NCBI GenBank assembly: GCA_964624795.1
Contig: CAZUZS010000045.1
Coordinates: 1-40,891 of the forward strand
Length of the DNA: 40,891 nt
Source of the DNA: CAZUZS01 sp964624795
GTDB taxonomy: Bacteria > Calditrichota > Calditrichia > RBG-13-44-9
Direction: 5' to 3'
Part shown: piece after piece, positions 32,446 through 40,891 of the stretch
How positions within the stretch are numbered: position 1 is the stretch's first letter
How the letters are laid out: each line of letters starts with the position of its first letter
Made by a program: the position numbers and the translations under genes
Notes under the pieces: model-generated
What the model saw: only the letters and a program-made list of their open reading frames with translations
The model's database searches: none
What the model was told of the DNA's origin: nothing

Positions 32446-35400
32446 TTACTTAAGCAGCAGCATCTTGTGCGTGGCTGTGAAGGTGCCGGCGGTAATCCGG
32501 TAGATGTAAACACCGCTGGCAACCTTGTTGCCGGTGCTGCTCAAACCGTCCCAGCGCACGGTGTAGTAGCTGGCATTCTGGTAATCGTTCACCAGGGTGC
32601 GCACTTTCTGTCCCAACAAATTGTAGATCTCCAGCCTCACATGAGAAGCCTGCGGAATCTGATATTTGATCATCGTTTCCGGGTTAAACGGGTTAGGATA
32701 ATTCTGCTGCAACGCGTAGGTGGTCGGGATGCCGCCGCCGAGTTCCGTTGCAATTCCGGTAGCGGTTGAAACCATGGCGCGCATGAAGTAGGTTTCATTC
32801 CATGCTGCCCAGCCGCCGGCCGTCGGATCGTAATCCCAGGCCCGTCCATTATTGTCGGTATCGTAACCGAACACCGGCTGGTTGGTGCCGTCGTATTCCA
32901 TGAAAACCAGGAAATCATGGTCGGTTGTGATGTTGAGCGAAGAGAAATCCACTTCCACCCAACTATCGTTCGCTGCATTGGTCACCGGCACTGATCCCAG
33001 TTCCGCGCCAACCTGTCCGCCGCTCACGTCAAATATCTTGGCGGTAAAGTTGTTGACGCCGGCGTTTGGCGTTCTCAGGTAGAATTTTGCGCTTAGAATT
33101 GTAACCAATCCCGGGGGTGTCATTCGATTGCCGGAACCGGTGCCTGCATCGGGCCAATAATAGCCGCCGCCGGGCGTGCCATCGTCGTAAGCCAGCTCGA
33201 TGGTGGTGGAAGCCTGCACCGTGGTCGAAACTGTATCCGAAGGATCACTTTCCAGATTGCCGATAGCGGCAGTCACGTAGTAAGAGTAGGTGCTCCCAAT
33301 GGTGACGACGCTGTCAGCATAGGAGGTGCTGGTGGAAGTTCCTTTCAGCCCGAATGCGCCGCCATTTTCGCTGGCATAAATATTATAGGTGACCAGCTTT
33401 GCAATCTCATCGGAAACCGGTTCAAAATTCGAAAGCCCGGCTTCTTTCTGCAGAGTCTCGAGGTATTGAAGCAGTTTAACGGATTTGCTGTAAGGCTTGT
33501 CGGCTTTCAGCATATTTTCAATGACCGAATCCCAGCCCAAAAGCACCCGGCCTTGATTATCCAGTACCGTCAGATTGGCCGGCGAGTTGGGTGTGGTCGT
33601 TTCATCGGAAATATAGAGGGAATCGATATACCATCCCGGTTTGGTGACTGAGCCGTCGGAACCGAAATCGAACTTGAGAATGACCTGGTCGCCGGAATAG
33701 GCGCCTAAATCGAATTCGGCTTCGACCCAGCCGCCGGAAGTCCCGGAATAAACCCATTGCCCGGCCAGGGCATTGGAGGTTGTTGAAGCGTACACACTGT
33801 CCGGGTAGCCGCCAACCGGCGTAACGATCTGGAAAGTGGCGCCGCCGTCGGTACTTATTTTCAGGTTGCCGCCGTCCCAGGCACGGCCGGCAGTGGTGGA
33901 TTCTTCCATATCGTACCACTGGGCGAAACGCAGCATGGGATTCGCGAAAGCGCCGAGATCCAATACCGGTGAAGTCAATTCGGAATGATCGTTGATGCTG
34001 TAATCCCCGGAAAGATTGGTTGCCCACACATTTACTCCCTGGTAAGCAGAGCCCGGTCCGCTGGTGGGTGCTCCCCATTCCCAACTGGAGGTGCCGGTGA
34101 AATTTCCATTGTCAGCTTCGAAATCGAAATAGATTTCGTTAGCGCCCGGAACGAGGTCGAAATTGATGGTGTAAGTTGCGCCGTTGTTGGCGATTGTTGT
34201 ATCCACTTTCATGGAGCTGTAGCCGGTTTTGAATGCCTTGACGGTAACAGCTCCCGGAAGGACGTCCGTAATGGTGTAGTTGCCGGCTGCATCGGTAGTG
34301 TCGCTTCTTCCCGGTTGATTGAGAACTTGCACCAGCACGCCGGAGTAATCGGTGGTGTCGCTCAGTGTTACAACGCCGCTGATGGTCGCGTTCTGGATCG
34401 GGTCGAGGGAGAAATCGATGCCGGTGACGGCATTGCCATTCACCACGATATCGTTGATTGTTGAGTAAGCCGGGAAATAGCCATCTTTGTGAACCGTCAC
34501 GGAATATGTCCCGTTATATAAACCGCTGAAAGTATAGTCACCGTTCATATCGGTAACGGTGGTATCTTTCCTAAGCCCGGAAAGCATGACGGTGACGCCG
34601 CTGTCGTTCGCAGTATCGGTCAGATCGACATTTCCGGCAATGGAACCAATCGGTGCGTTTTCCGGCGCGAGGAGAAATTCCAGCGTATTTTCCAGCAGGT
34701 TTTTGGCGACAACGGTGTCGATTGCGGACAGGTTAAAAGCAAAATAGGTCATCTGTGCCGAAAGCGGATTCGGGTTGTCGTCATAAACCAGAACACCGGC
34801 ATTTCCGGGATTGCTTGCCGTCTCGAAAACAACGTAAGCTTCGGAAGCATTCTGCATTGCGTCTTCGTCACCGTAGCCCACGTAATTGATTGCTATTGTC
34901 GATGGAATCGTATTGGGAGAGGTGGCGATTTGGTGATTGCTATATTGCGATCGCAGATTGAGCCCGCCTGCGTTATCTGAATTCCAGGCGGAGGCATGAA
35001 GCACCGGCCCTGCAAATGACGGATAACCGGGCGTGCTGACGGCATCGTAACCAACCTCGCCGCCTTCAATCAGGTATTTGTGGGAAGGATCAGCTACATA
35101 ATCTTCCCATTTTGTGCGGTAAGCCTGGTCGGCAACCGGCCCGGTGTTGGCGCCGCTGGAGTTGATTACGATTGAGTAATCGTTCCAGTTGGTTGTGAGA
35201 GCGGTAGCCACATCTACAACATCCGCAACGTAGCCAAGGTCGATCAGCCATCTTTGCATGCTATTTGCCGATGCCCCGAAGGTCCCTTTTGACCGGGGGT
35301 AACCGCCCTTATCATCGCTGATGTTTGCGGCAACCGGATCATCGTTGACTATCAGTACCAGCCCTTTGGTGTCAATTATCTTGAAGCTGTGGAAACCGGA

Positions 35401-37677
35401 GACCGGGTCGTTGGCGATGTTGCCGTTGCTGGACACATCGGTAGCGGTAATCCGGTAAAAGATCGAATCGCCGACTGAAATGGCGGTCGTATCCACATCG
35501 AACACTCCGCTGAAATTTCCGCTTCCATCATCCGTAAGCGTAAACGAGCCGGAATTGGAGACGGTATTGATGTAATAATTCACCACTACGTTGTCGATGC
35601 CGATATTGTCGGTCACCTTTGCACGCACTGCGGCCGGCCAGCGGATGTATGCCTGATCGCGCAGCGGATTGTGAACGATCACCGGGGCGACCGTATCCGG
35701 GCCGACTGCAAATGAATAAAAATTGGTCGGCGCGCCCATGGGATCGACTACATAGTTGGCGGCGCTGTCCACTATCGACAGATAGTAATGCACGTCGGTT
35801 GCGTAGCCGGGGCCCGGGATCTGCGCCGAATATTCATTTACATTTCCGGTGGGCAGCAGCGCTACGCTGTCGGCGAATGTCTTGCCGTTTTTCTTTGAGG
35901 CATATTCATAGATGACGAATAGCTGGTTGGGATCCAGCGGTGCCGTTCCCGGCACAATAACGCTGGTCACATTGTAGGGACCGGTTACATCTTCGGTATC
36001 GTGCAGCGGATCGTGCGAAATCTGTGGAATATAATTCGCTGCATCCACCAGGCCGCGATTGTCCAGCCAGTAAATAATGGAAGAAAGGTGCGAGCCGTTA
36101 TATAACATCCGGTCGGCCTGCACAAAGGCAGCGGCGGCATCCTGCATGCCGGGGCTGGTTCCCCACAGGTAATGTGCTTCGATAAAATCCTTGTCGGTGA
36201 CTTCCCGGCCCAGGTCTTCCCAAATTTTCATCAGGGCGCTGCTCCAGAGTTGACCGCCGTCGTGACCGGAAACATAATTCTCCGGGTAGTGCCAGTTCAG
36301 GTTGCACAAGCGTCCGGGCCAGAATGGGTTGTGGCCGTCCCAGTTGAACACTTCGCCCCAACCGAATTCATACAGCGAGCGAGAGTAGGAGGCTGCCCAG
36401 TAATCGGATGAGCCTTCCTGCAGCGACATGGTTTCACCGGTGTAGGACATTCCGCCGGTAATGTTGTCCTGGATGGCGTGTGCATATTCGTGCCAGATAA
36501 CATCGGCATCTTCGGCGTCATCCACTCCGCCTTCGCCCCAGGCGCAGTAATTACCGGAAGGAACATAGTGCGAATTGTCATCGCCATTCAAACCGTGCGG
36601 ATCGGAATGGAACTGCAGCAGTCCGGGGACGCTGAATCCAAGAGAGTCCAGCCAGCGATAGGATTTGTCCACGTGATAATATACCATCACATCTTCGAAT
36701 TCCTGCTGGGAACGGGTGTAATTGAAACCGTTCGGGTCCGAGAGTGTGGGGAAGACATCGGTCGGTCCTTCCATATCCGTCAAAACACAGTAGGGGCCGG
36801 AGAGACTGTAAACCGAACCGTTGTAATCCAGATCGCGCAGGGCAACCGTGTCTCTTTCCGCATTAAGCTCGGGCACATCGGCGTCGTTATTGTCCACGTA
36901 TGGTGCGCCGTAGGCAACCCCGGCTTTGGTCAGCGGATCGGGATCGAACGCCAGTCCGCTGCCATCCGTTTTCTTATAGTAACGTGTAATATCTCTTACA
37001 TTCATGATGTGGCCGTCGTCAGCAGCAACAAAAACTTCCCAGTCGCCCATCGGTTCATCAGTCACAATGATGGTGCGGTAAGCCAGCAACGCGCCTTCGG
37101 TTTTGCTCTGAAAAACCATCAATTCCGCCGAGGGATCGATGATCATTTTTCCGGTTACGTGCAAATAATCTTTAGCAGCAGAGATTGCCGAAAGCTGGCT
37201 CAGCGATACACTGGCAGATTCGAGTGTAAGATTTGGCCGGTAATCATTGGCAACAAAGACCACCTTGTTTTCCCGGTTGATGGAAACCGTAATATCGGAG
37301 TCGAAAACCGGGTATTTGTCCACATATTGCCTCAGTCGCACATGATAGCCGCCGGGGCTTTCGTTCACCTGAACGGCCTTCAGCTCTGCGCCGGCATTCT
37401 TCAGGCCAAAACGCGTGGCGTTTGAGTTTAGGTAGTTCATGGCCATTTGTTCGTATGTGCCGCTTAATGGCCCGAAATTTTCGTTATACACATATCTTTC
37501 GATATGCGATGTTTTGCCAACCTTGCCGGTAACCGTTTTCAGTTGGGCTTCTTTCACCAGGTTGTCCATCTCCAGTGCTTTGCTCGCCACATGTGGTTTC
37601 TGGGCAAAGCTCAGGCAGATCATGCTGAAAAACAGCAACAGCATACTTCCCGGCATTAGCTTAAAAAAACGCTTCAT
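32446..37677 (-). CDS. Large secreted M36 (fungalysin-type) metallopeptidase with sorting domain
   Basis: 1743 residues from the second of two adjacent ATGs, because GGAGG is 4 bases before it and only 1 base before the first. A signal peptide is followed by an FTP-type prodomain (to about 180). The peptidase has HEYAH (396-400) with the third zinc ligand in SLQEGSSDYW (Glu 421). Then come beta-sandwich modules (about 575-765), a glutamine-amidotransferase/ThuA-like region (about 768-1005), and two carboxypeptidase-regulatory-like repeats (GSIAGNVDL, ATISGVVTL). A MAM-like jelly roll (about 1185-1359), a fibronectin III domain with an insertion, a further beta domain and the sorting domain (LQQNYPNPFNPETMIKYQIP) complete it. 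It should digest protein outside the cell, and a strong terminator ends the gene. Confidence 0.92.
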   Translation of the reverse strand: MKRFFKLMPGSMLLLFFSMICLSFAQKPHVASKALEMDNLVKEAQLKTVTGKVGKTSHIERYVYNENFGPLSGTYEQMAMNYLNSNATRFGLKNAGAELKAVQVNESPGGYHVRLRQYVDKYPVFDSDITVSINRENKVVFVANDYRPNLTLESASVSLSQLSAISAAKDYLHVTGKMIIDPSAELMVFQSKTEGALLAYRTIIVTDEPMGDWEVFVAADDGHIMNVRDITRYYKKTDGSGLAFDPDPLTKAGVAYGAPYVDNNDADVPELNAERDTVALRDLDYNGSVYSLSGPYCVLTDMEGPTDVFPTLSDPNGFNYTRSQQEFEDVMVYYHVDKSYRWLDSLGFSVPGLLQFHSDPHGLNGDDNSHYVPSGNYCAWGEGGVDDAEDADVIWHEYAHAIQDNITGGMSYTGETMSLQEGSSDYWAASYSRSLYEFGWGEVFNWDGHNPFWPGRLCNLNWHYPENYVSGHDGGQLWSSALMKIWEDLGREVTDKDFIEAHYLWGTSPGMQDAAAAFVQADRMLYNGSHLSSIIYWLDNRGLVDAANYIPQISHDPLHDTEDVTGPYNVTSVIVPGTAPLDPNQLFVIYEYASKKNGKTFADSVALLPTGNVNEYSAQIPGPGYATDVHYYLSIVDSAANYVVDPMGAPTNFYSFAVGPDTVAPVIVHNPLRDQAYIRWPAAVRAKVTDNIGIDNVVVNYYINTVSNSGSFTLTDDGSGNFSGVFDVDTTAISVGDSIFYRITATDVSSNGNIANDPVSGFHSFKIIDTKGLVLIVNDDPVAANISDDKGGYPRSKGTFGASANSMQRWLIDLGYVADVVDVATALTTNWNDYSIVINSSGANTGPVADQAYRTKWEDYVADPSHKYLIEGGEVGYDAVSTPGYPSFAGPVLHASAWNSDNAGGLNLRSQYSNHQIATSPNTIPSTIAINYVGYGDEDAMQNASEAYVVFETASNPGNAGVLVYDDNPNPLSAQMTYFAFNLSAIDTVVAKNLLENTLEFLLAPENAPIGSIAGNVDLTDTANDSGVTVMLSGLRKDTTVTDMNGDYTFSGLYNGTYSVTVHKDGYFPAYSTINDIVVNGNAVTGIDFSLDPIQNATISGVVTLSDTTDYSGVLVQVLNQPGRSDTTDAAGNYTITDVLPGAVTVKAFKTGYSSMKVDTTIANNGATYTINFDLVPGANEIYFDFEADNGNFTGTSSWEWGAPTSGPGSAYQGVNVWATNLSGDYSINDHSELTSPVLDLGAFANPMLRFAQWYDMEESTTAGRAWDGGNLKISTDGGATFQIVTPVGGYPDSVYASTTSNALAGQWVYSGTSGGWVEAEFDLGAYSGDQVILKFDFGSDGSVTKPGWYIDSLYISDETTTPNSPANLTVLDNQGRVLLGWDSVIENMLKADKPYSKSVKLLQYLETLQKEAGLSNFEPVSDEIAKLVTYNIYASENGGAFGLKGTSTSTSYADSVVTIGSTYSYYVTAAIGNLESDPSDTVSTTVQASTTIELAYDDGTPGGGYYWPDAGTGSGNRMTPPGLVTILSAKFYLRTPNAGVNNFTAKIFDVSGGQVGAELGSVPVTNAANDSWVEVDFSSLNITTDHDFLVFMEYDGTNQPVFGYDTDNNGRAWDYDPTAGGWAAWNETYFMRAMVSTATGIATELGGGIPTTYALQQNYPNPFNPETMIKYQIPQASHVRLEIYNLLGQKVRTLVNDYQNASYYTVRWDGLSSTGNKVASGVYIYRITAGTFTATHKMLLLK

Positions 37678-37881
37678 CATACCTCCTTAAAATATTAGTG
37701 AATTATATTAAAACGCGGCAATCCTGTTGGAGAGGCGTGCCTTCGTTTGGTTTGACCTTTTAATCAAGTCCGTTAATTATCTGATTCGAATCCGTCACTT
37801 CCGGATCGCAGATTATGGGATGAATTTTTAGACAAATCAGATGTTCATAACCACGAAATCTGTGATAAAGAAAAATAAAAT

Positions 37882-40539
37882 TTACCTCATGAGTAAAATT
37901 CGCTGCGTCATTTCAAACGTGCCTGTTTTCATGACAATGAAATAGAAACCGGAAGGCAGGGAATTTCCCGAAAAGGAAACCGAATGCGATCCGGCCGATC
38001 TATATCCGTTGACTGATTTTTCTATCATCTGTCCGAGGGTATTGTAAACAAGAATTTCCACATTCCCGCCCTGCTGCATTTCAAAATTGATTTTTGTTTC
38101 CGGGTTGAAGGGATTCGGATATGCCGGGTACAGAAAATAACGGTTCACTGCCTGTGGATTTCTGCTGTTGACGGAAACTGGTCCCTGAACCATGAATATC
38201 CAGGTGTGGGATTTGGAGTGGCCGTAAATATCTTCCACGGTGGCAACTACCGTGTCGTAGCCGGTGCTGTGAAATGTGAAACTGGCCTGGCTGTCGGCAA
38301 CTGTCTCATTGCCGTGGTAGAAGGCGTAGAGCAGCGAATCGCCGTCCGGGTCGGTTGCCGAAATGGAAAACTGTTGTGTTGCGTCCAGCAGAACTGTGTC
38401 GAGCTGCTCCGGGGAAAACTGGGTGATGGCCGGCGGCCGGTTGGTTTGCGTGCCACGGAAATCCAGCCGCGCAAAATCGATGTACCAGCCTTTTTTATTT
38501 GTAAAAACATCGCTGCGAAAATCGAACATAAACTGCACCCGGTGTCCGCTGTACTGGGAAAGATCGAAACTGTTTTCCTCCCAGAAGTAGGAATTCCCAC
38601 TGTACCCCGGCTCATTGAACAGGTAGAGTGAGGCGTACGGGTAGCCTTCCTGTGGGGCAATTACCTGGAAGTTACCGCTGTCCACCGAGACCTTAACATT
38701 GCCGCCATCATTCACCGGCTCAATCTGGTAAAACTGGCTGATGACCAGCCGGGCGTCGTATTTGCCGGTCAGGTCGATCTCCGGTGTTTCCAGCAGCGAC
38801 TGCTGGTTGGGACTGTAATTCCCGGTGAGATTGGTGGCCCACACTTTTGTTCCGGAAGGCTGGGGCAGGGCGGCATCGTTGAAATTCCCCCACGCCCAGT
38901 CGCCGTTTCCGGTAAATGCGTTGTTGCTGATCTCGAAATCGAACAGCTCGCTGTTCAGTACTTCGAATGCCTGGTAACCGGACGCGGGAAGCCAGGTAGT
39001 ATTGTGATTGGCGGAATTATCGATCGCTTCGAAACGGTAGAAAACCGAATCGCCGGGAGTGAGGCTTTCTGTGAATACGACGCTGAAACGGCTGCCGCCC
39101 TGGGGCGACAGGGAAAGCTCCTGGTCCGGCTCGGCGTTGCGATGAATAAACAGGGTAACTCCGGAAATGCCGTTTTCATCAGTGACATTGACCGAAAAAG
39201 TAATGGGATTGATGAGGTATGAAAGATCGGCAAGCGGTTGGTGCTGAAGCTGCGGGCCGGCAGTATCCGGCAGCACCTGAAAACTGTAGAAGGCTGCTGA
39301 ATCTTCCGGCAAGCGGGAATGCAGGCTGTCCTGGTTGTCTGCGGAGAAATAGTAATCGATTGTTGAAAAATAAGGCTGTGGCGGGATGACGCCGTCATAA
39401 ATCAGCGTGTCGCCGCTCTGCCAGGAAAAAGTGAGCGGAACCGCGGCAAAATTGCCGGAATCGACCCGGTAGTTCGCAACCGCACCGGTGACTCCGGACG
39501 ATGACCGGATTTTCAACTGCACCGGGTACGGATTCGTGGTGTCCTGCACGGTGGTAACCGGCGAGTGGTAGAGAGAAAGGTAACTGCTTTCCGCCCGCGA
39601 AAAATAGAGCGCCGCTGCCACGCTGGCTTTGGCGATTTCCGTTACGTAAGCCGGGTCCATGTTGGCAAGAATGTCGTTGGCGGTGTGTGGATAGGGCGAT
39701 TCGTTGGACTCATAAAAACCGGTGATGATGTAGCCGGCATCTTCGAACGGCATGTAATCGCTGCCGTAGGCGTGTGCGATCTGGGTGTTCAGCGCACTGT
39801 AAGTCTGGGTAAGCTGCGCCAGTGTATCGGTAAAAGCAGCAGAGGCGGCGTTGTTTCCCGGCGGATTTCCCTCGTCCCTCTCGCAGGTGACCATGTCGTT
39901 GGTTTGTCCGGCAATTCCGCCCACTTCGTCGATATTCAGGACCAGCCGGATGTTCATATTTTGAGGAACAACCACATTGCTCACATATGCAGCGCTGCCT
40001 ATCAGCCCCTCTTCCTCGGCGGAAAAATTGATAAACCGGATAGAAACCCGGCAATCGATGTTGGCCAGCAAGCGGGCGACTTCCAGCAGAATAGCGGTAC
40101 CGCTGCCGTTATCGTTCACGCCGGGACCTGTAATCGTGTCGTAATGGCCGTCCAGGATGAGATAAACACCCGGCTGGGCGGTCCCCGGTTTGGTGGTGAT
40201 AATATTCTGCAGCGTGTGCGAGCTGTAGGTAAAGTCGTGGTAAACGATATCGGTGTAACCGTATGCGGCCAACTTGTCGTGCAGCCAGTCGCGGGCGTTT
40301 ACCAGTGCCGTTGAGCCGGGATTCTTGACGCCGAATGATTCCAGCTTTTGCAGATAGGAGTAGATGGAATCGTAAGAAACCTGGTTGACAATCTGCTGAT
40401 AAAAAGGATCGACATCCAGCTTGAGGTTTGGTGAAAACAGCCGGGGATTCTGGTTTTTTCGGTTTTCAGCGAATGAAGGTGCAGCAGTAAGAACGACTAA
40501 AAGAAACAAAATCCATTTAAAAAAAATGCGGTAAAACAA
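37882..40539 (-). CDS. Secreted M28-family aminopeptidase with sorting domain
   Basis: 885 residues. After the signal peptide (ILFLLVVLTAAPSFA) the M28 domain has every metal ligand and the base: H132 (LDGHYDT), D143 (GVNDNGSGT), E175/E176 (FSAEEEGLIGS), D204 (LNIDEVGG) and H285 (PYPHTANDI). It is followed by beta-sandwich modules (about 326-530), a MAM-like jelly roll (about 531-693), an Ig-like domain (about 700-790) and the sorting domain (PAYPNPFNPETKINFEMQQG). Such enzymes remove N-terminal residues from peptides, which would complement the adjacent M36 endopeptidase. No ATG is available; TTG at 40539 is the best start, with AGAGGA motifs nearby at poor spacing. It is probably transcribed separately from the M36 gene, 204 bases away. 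Confidence 0.9.
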   Translation of the reverse strand: MFYRIFFKWILFLLVVLTAAPSFAENRKNQNPRLFSPNLKLDVDPFYQQIVNQVSYDSIYSYLQKLESFGVKNPGSTALVNARDWLHDKLAAYGYTDIVYHDFTYSSHTLQNIITTKPGTAQPGVYLILDGHYDTITGPGVNDNGSGTAILLEVARLLANIDCRVSIRFINFSAEEEGLIGSAAYVSNVVVPQNMNIRLVLNIDEVGGIAGQTNDMVTCERDEGNPPGNNAASAAFTDTLAQLTQTYSALNTQIAHAYGSDYMPFEDAGYIITGFYESNESPYPHTANDILANMDPAYVTEIAKASVAAALYFSRAESSYLSLYHSPVTTVQDTTNPYPVQLKIRSSSGVTGAVANYRVDSGNFAAVPLTFSWQSGDTLIYDGVIPPQPYFSTIDYYFSADNQDSLHSRLPEDSAAFYSFQVLPDTAGPQLQHQPLADLSYLINPITFSVNVTDENGISGVTLFIHRNAEPDQELSLSPQGGSRFSVVFTESLTPGDSVFYRFEAIDNSANHNTTWLPASGYQAFEVLNSELFDFEISNNAFTGNGDWAWGNFNDAALPQPSGTKVWATNLTGNYSPNQQSLLETPEIDLTGKYDARLVISQFYQIEPVNDGGNVKVSVDSGNFQVIAPQEGYPYASLYLFNEPGYSGNSYFWEENSFDLSQYSGHRVQFMFDFRSDVFTNKKGWYIDFARLDFRGTQTNRPPAITQFSPEQLDTVLLDATQQFSISATDPDGDSLLYAFYHGNETVADSQASFTFHSTGYDTVVATVEDIYGHSKSHTWIFMVQGPVSVNSRNPQAVNRYFLYPAYPNPFNPETKINFEMQQGGNVEILVYNTLGQMIEKSVNGYRSAGSHSVSFSGNSLPSGFYFIVMKTGTFEMTQRILLMR

Positions 40540-40891
40540 TTCCTCTATATGTCCTCTAAAAATATATGATTAAAATGCTCCTGCGGTTAAACAGTTTTTG
40601 AACTGGGGATGAAGATAATTTAGTGTTCACTGAATTTCAAGCAGAAAATTTAAAAAATGGCGAAAAATACCGACCCGTGCGAGTACCGGCGGTTTTCATG
40701 AGTTCTGTCTTGGGACCAAAGGCGAGTGATTGAAATTTTATATCTGTGGGTGCGGCAAGAGCGAATCCAATTTTCAAGGAATTTAAATAATGATCGTGTT
40801 TTTTCTCAGGAGGATAATTTGTTAAGGCTGTTTAATCAAGTTGGATAAATTTATACGAATTGTACTCAAAAGCTTGTCACTTATGTTTACT
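40540..40891. other. Upstream region of the M28 gene, 352 bp
   Basis: Presumably holds the M28 promoter. TGGATTCGCTCTTGC on the minus strand (40755-40769) has the sigma-54 GG/GC spacing but mismatches the -24 box, so it is not called. An AGGAGG at about 40809 on the plus strand is followed by only a nine-codon frame. No gene was seen. Confidence 0.4.

Noticed and set aside
36478..37425. 315-residue plus-strand frame opposite the M36 gene
   Set aside because: It lies antisense to a clear peptidase with signal peptide and catalytic motif; a shadow of codon bias.
39565..40314. 249-residue plus-strand frame opposite the M28 gene
   Set aside because: Antisense to the catalytic domain with all metal ligands; a shadow frame.
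40755..40769. Sigma-54-like site upstream of the M28 gene
   Set aside because: The -12 box is good but the -24 box matches only TGG, and it lies over 200 bases from the start codon.

Overview
The window looks like a chromosomal scaffold piece (one 100-base N gap at 2454-2553) from a Gram-negative bacterium of the FCB/Calditrichota-like group. The reasons are four secreted proteins ending in the YPNPFNPET-type C-terminal sorting domain, a Wza/Wzc export system, lipoproteins with lipoboxes and an outer-membrane-barrel-like protein. The assignment is by motif only; phylum and species are not resolved. No tRNA, rRNA, CRISPR array, phage or insertion sequence was recognised.

Left part (1-12.8 kb): a ChlI-like AAA+ ATPase cut by the window edge with its VWA-domain partner; after the gap, a phospholipase D-family protein, then a Phd/YefM-PIN toxin-antitoxin pair with an inverted repeat over the antitoxin start. 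A two-gene minus-strand unit follows (barrel-like protein plus lipoprotein), then a sigma-54-dependent response regulator and its membrane histidine kinase, and an AT-rich small lipoprotein.

Middle (13-18.8 kb): a radical SAM protein of the MJ0619/tetraether lipid synthase (Tes) type, a hexapeptide-repeat sugar N-acetyltransferase, about 1.4 kb without genes that holds a 44-bp palindrome, and two secreted proteins (a small fibronectin III/sorting-domain protein and a parallel beta-helix protein).

Exopolysaccharide operon (29.6 down to 18.96 kb, minus strand, eight genes with gaps of 57 bases or less): Wza-like export protein, Wzc-like chain-length regulator fused to a tyrosine kinase, priming sugar transferase with an unusual N-terminal domain, FemAB-like acyl/aminoacyl transferase, polysaccharide deacetylase, Wzx-like flippase, WecB/MnaA epimerase and Wzy-like polymerase. 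Together they make the priming, flipping, polymerising and export set of a Wzx/Wzy polymer, but no ordinary glycosyltransferase is present here.

Right part (30.5-40.9 kb): a small secreted protein with a CX4CH heme-like motif behind a perfect sigma-54 promoter, a divergent membrane-anchored cytochrome c, and two large secreted peptidases (M36 with HEYAH; M28 with all metal ligands) that share a common set of accessory domains and the sorting domain. A strong intrinsic terminator closes the M36 gene.

The most notable observations are the sigma-54 promoter paired with a heme-motif surface protein, the Tes-like radical SAM enzyme, the exosortase-locus-like but exosortase-less polysaccharide operon, and the shared modules of the two peptidases.
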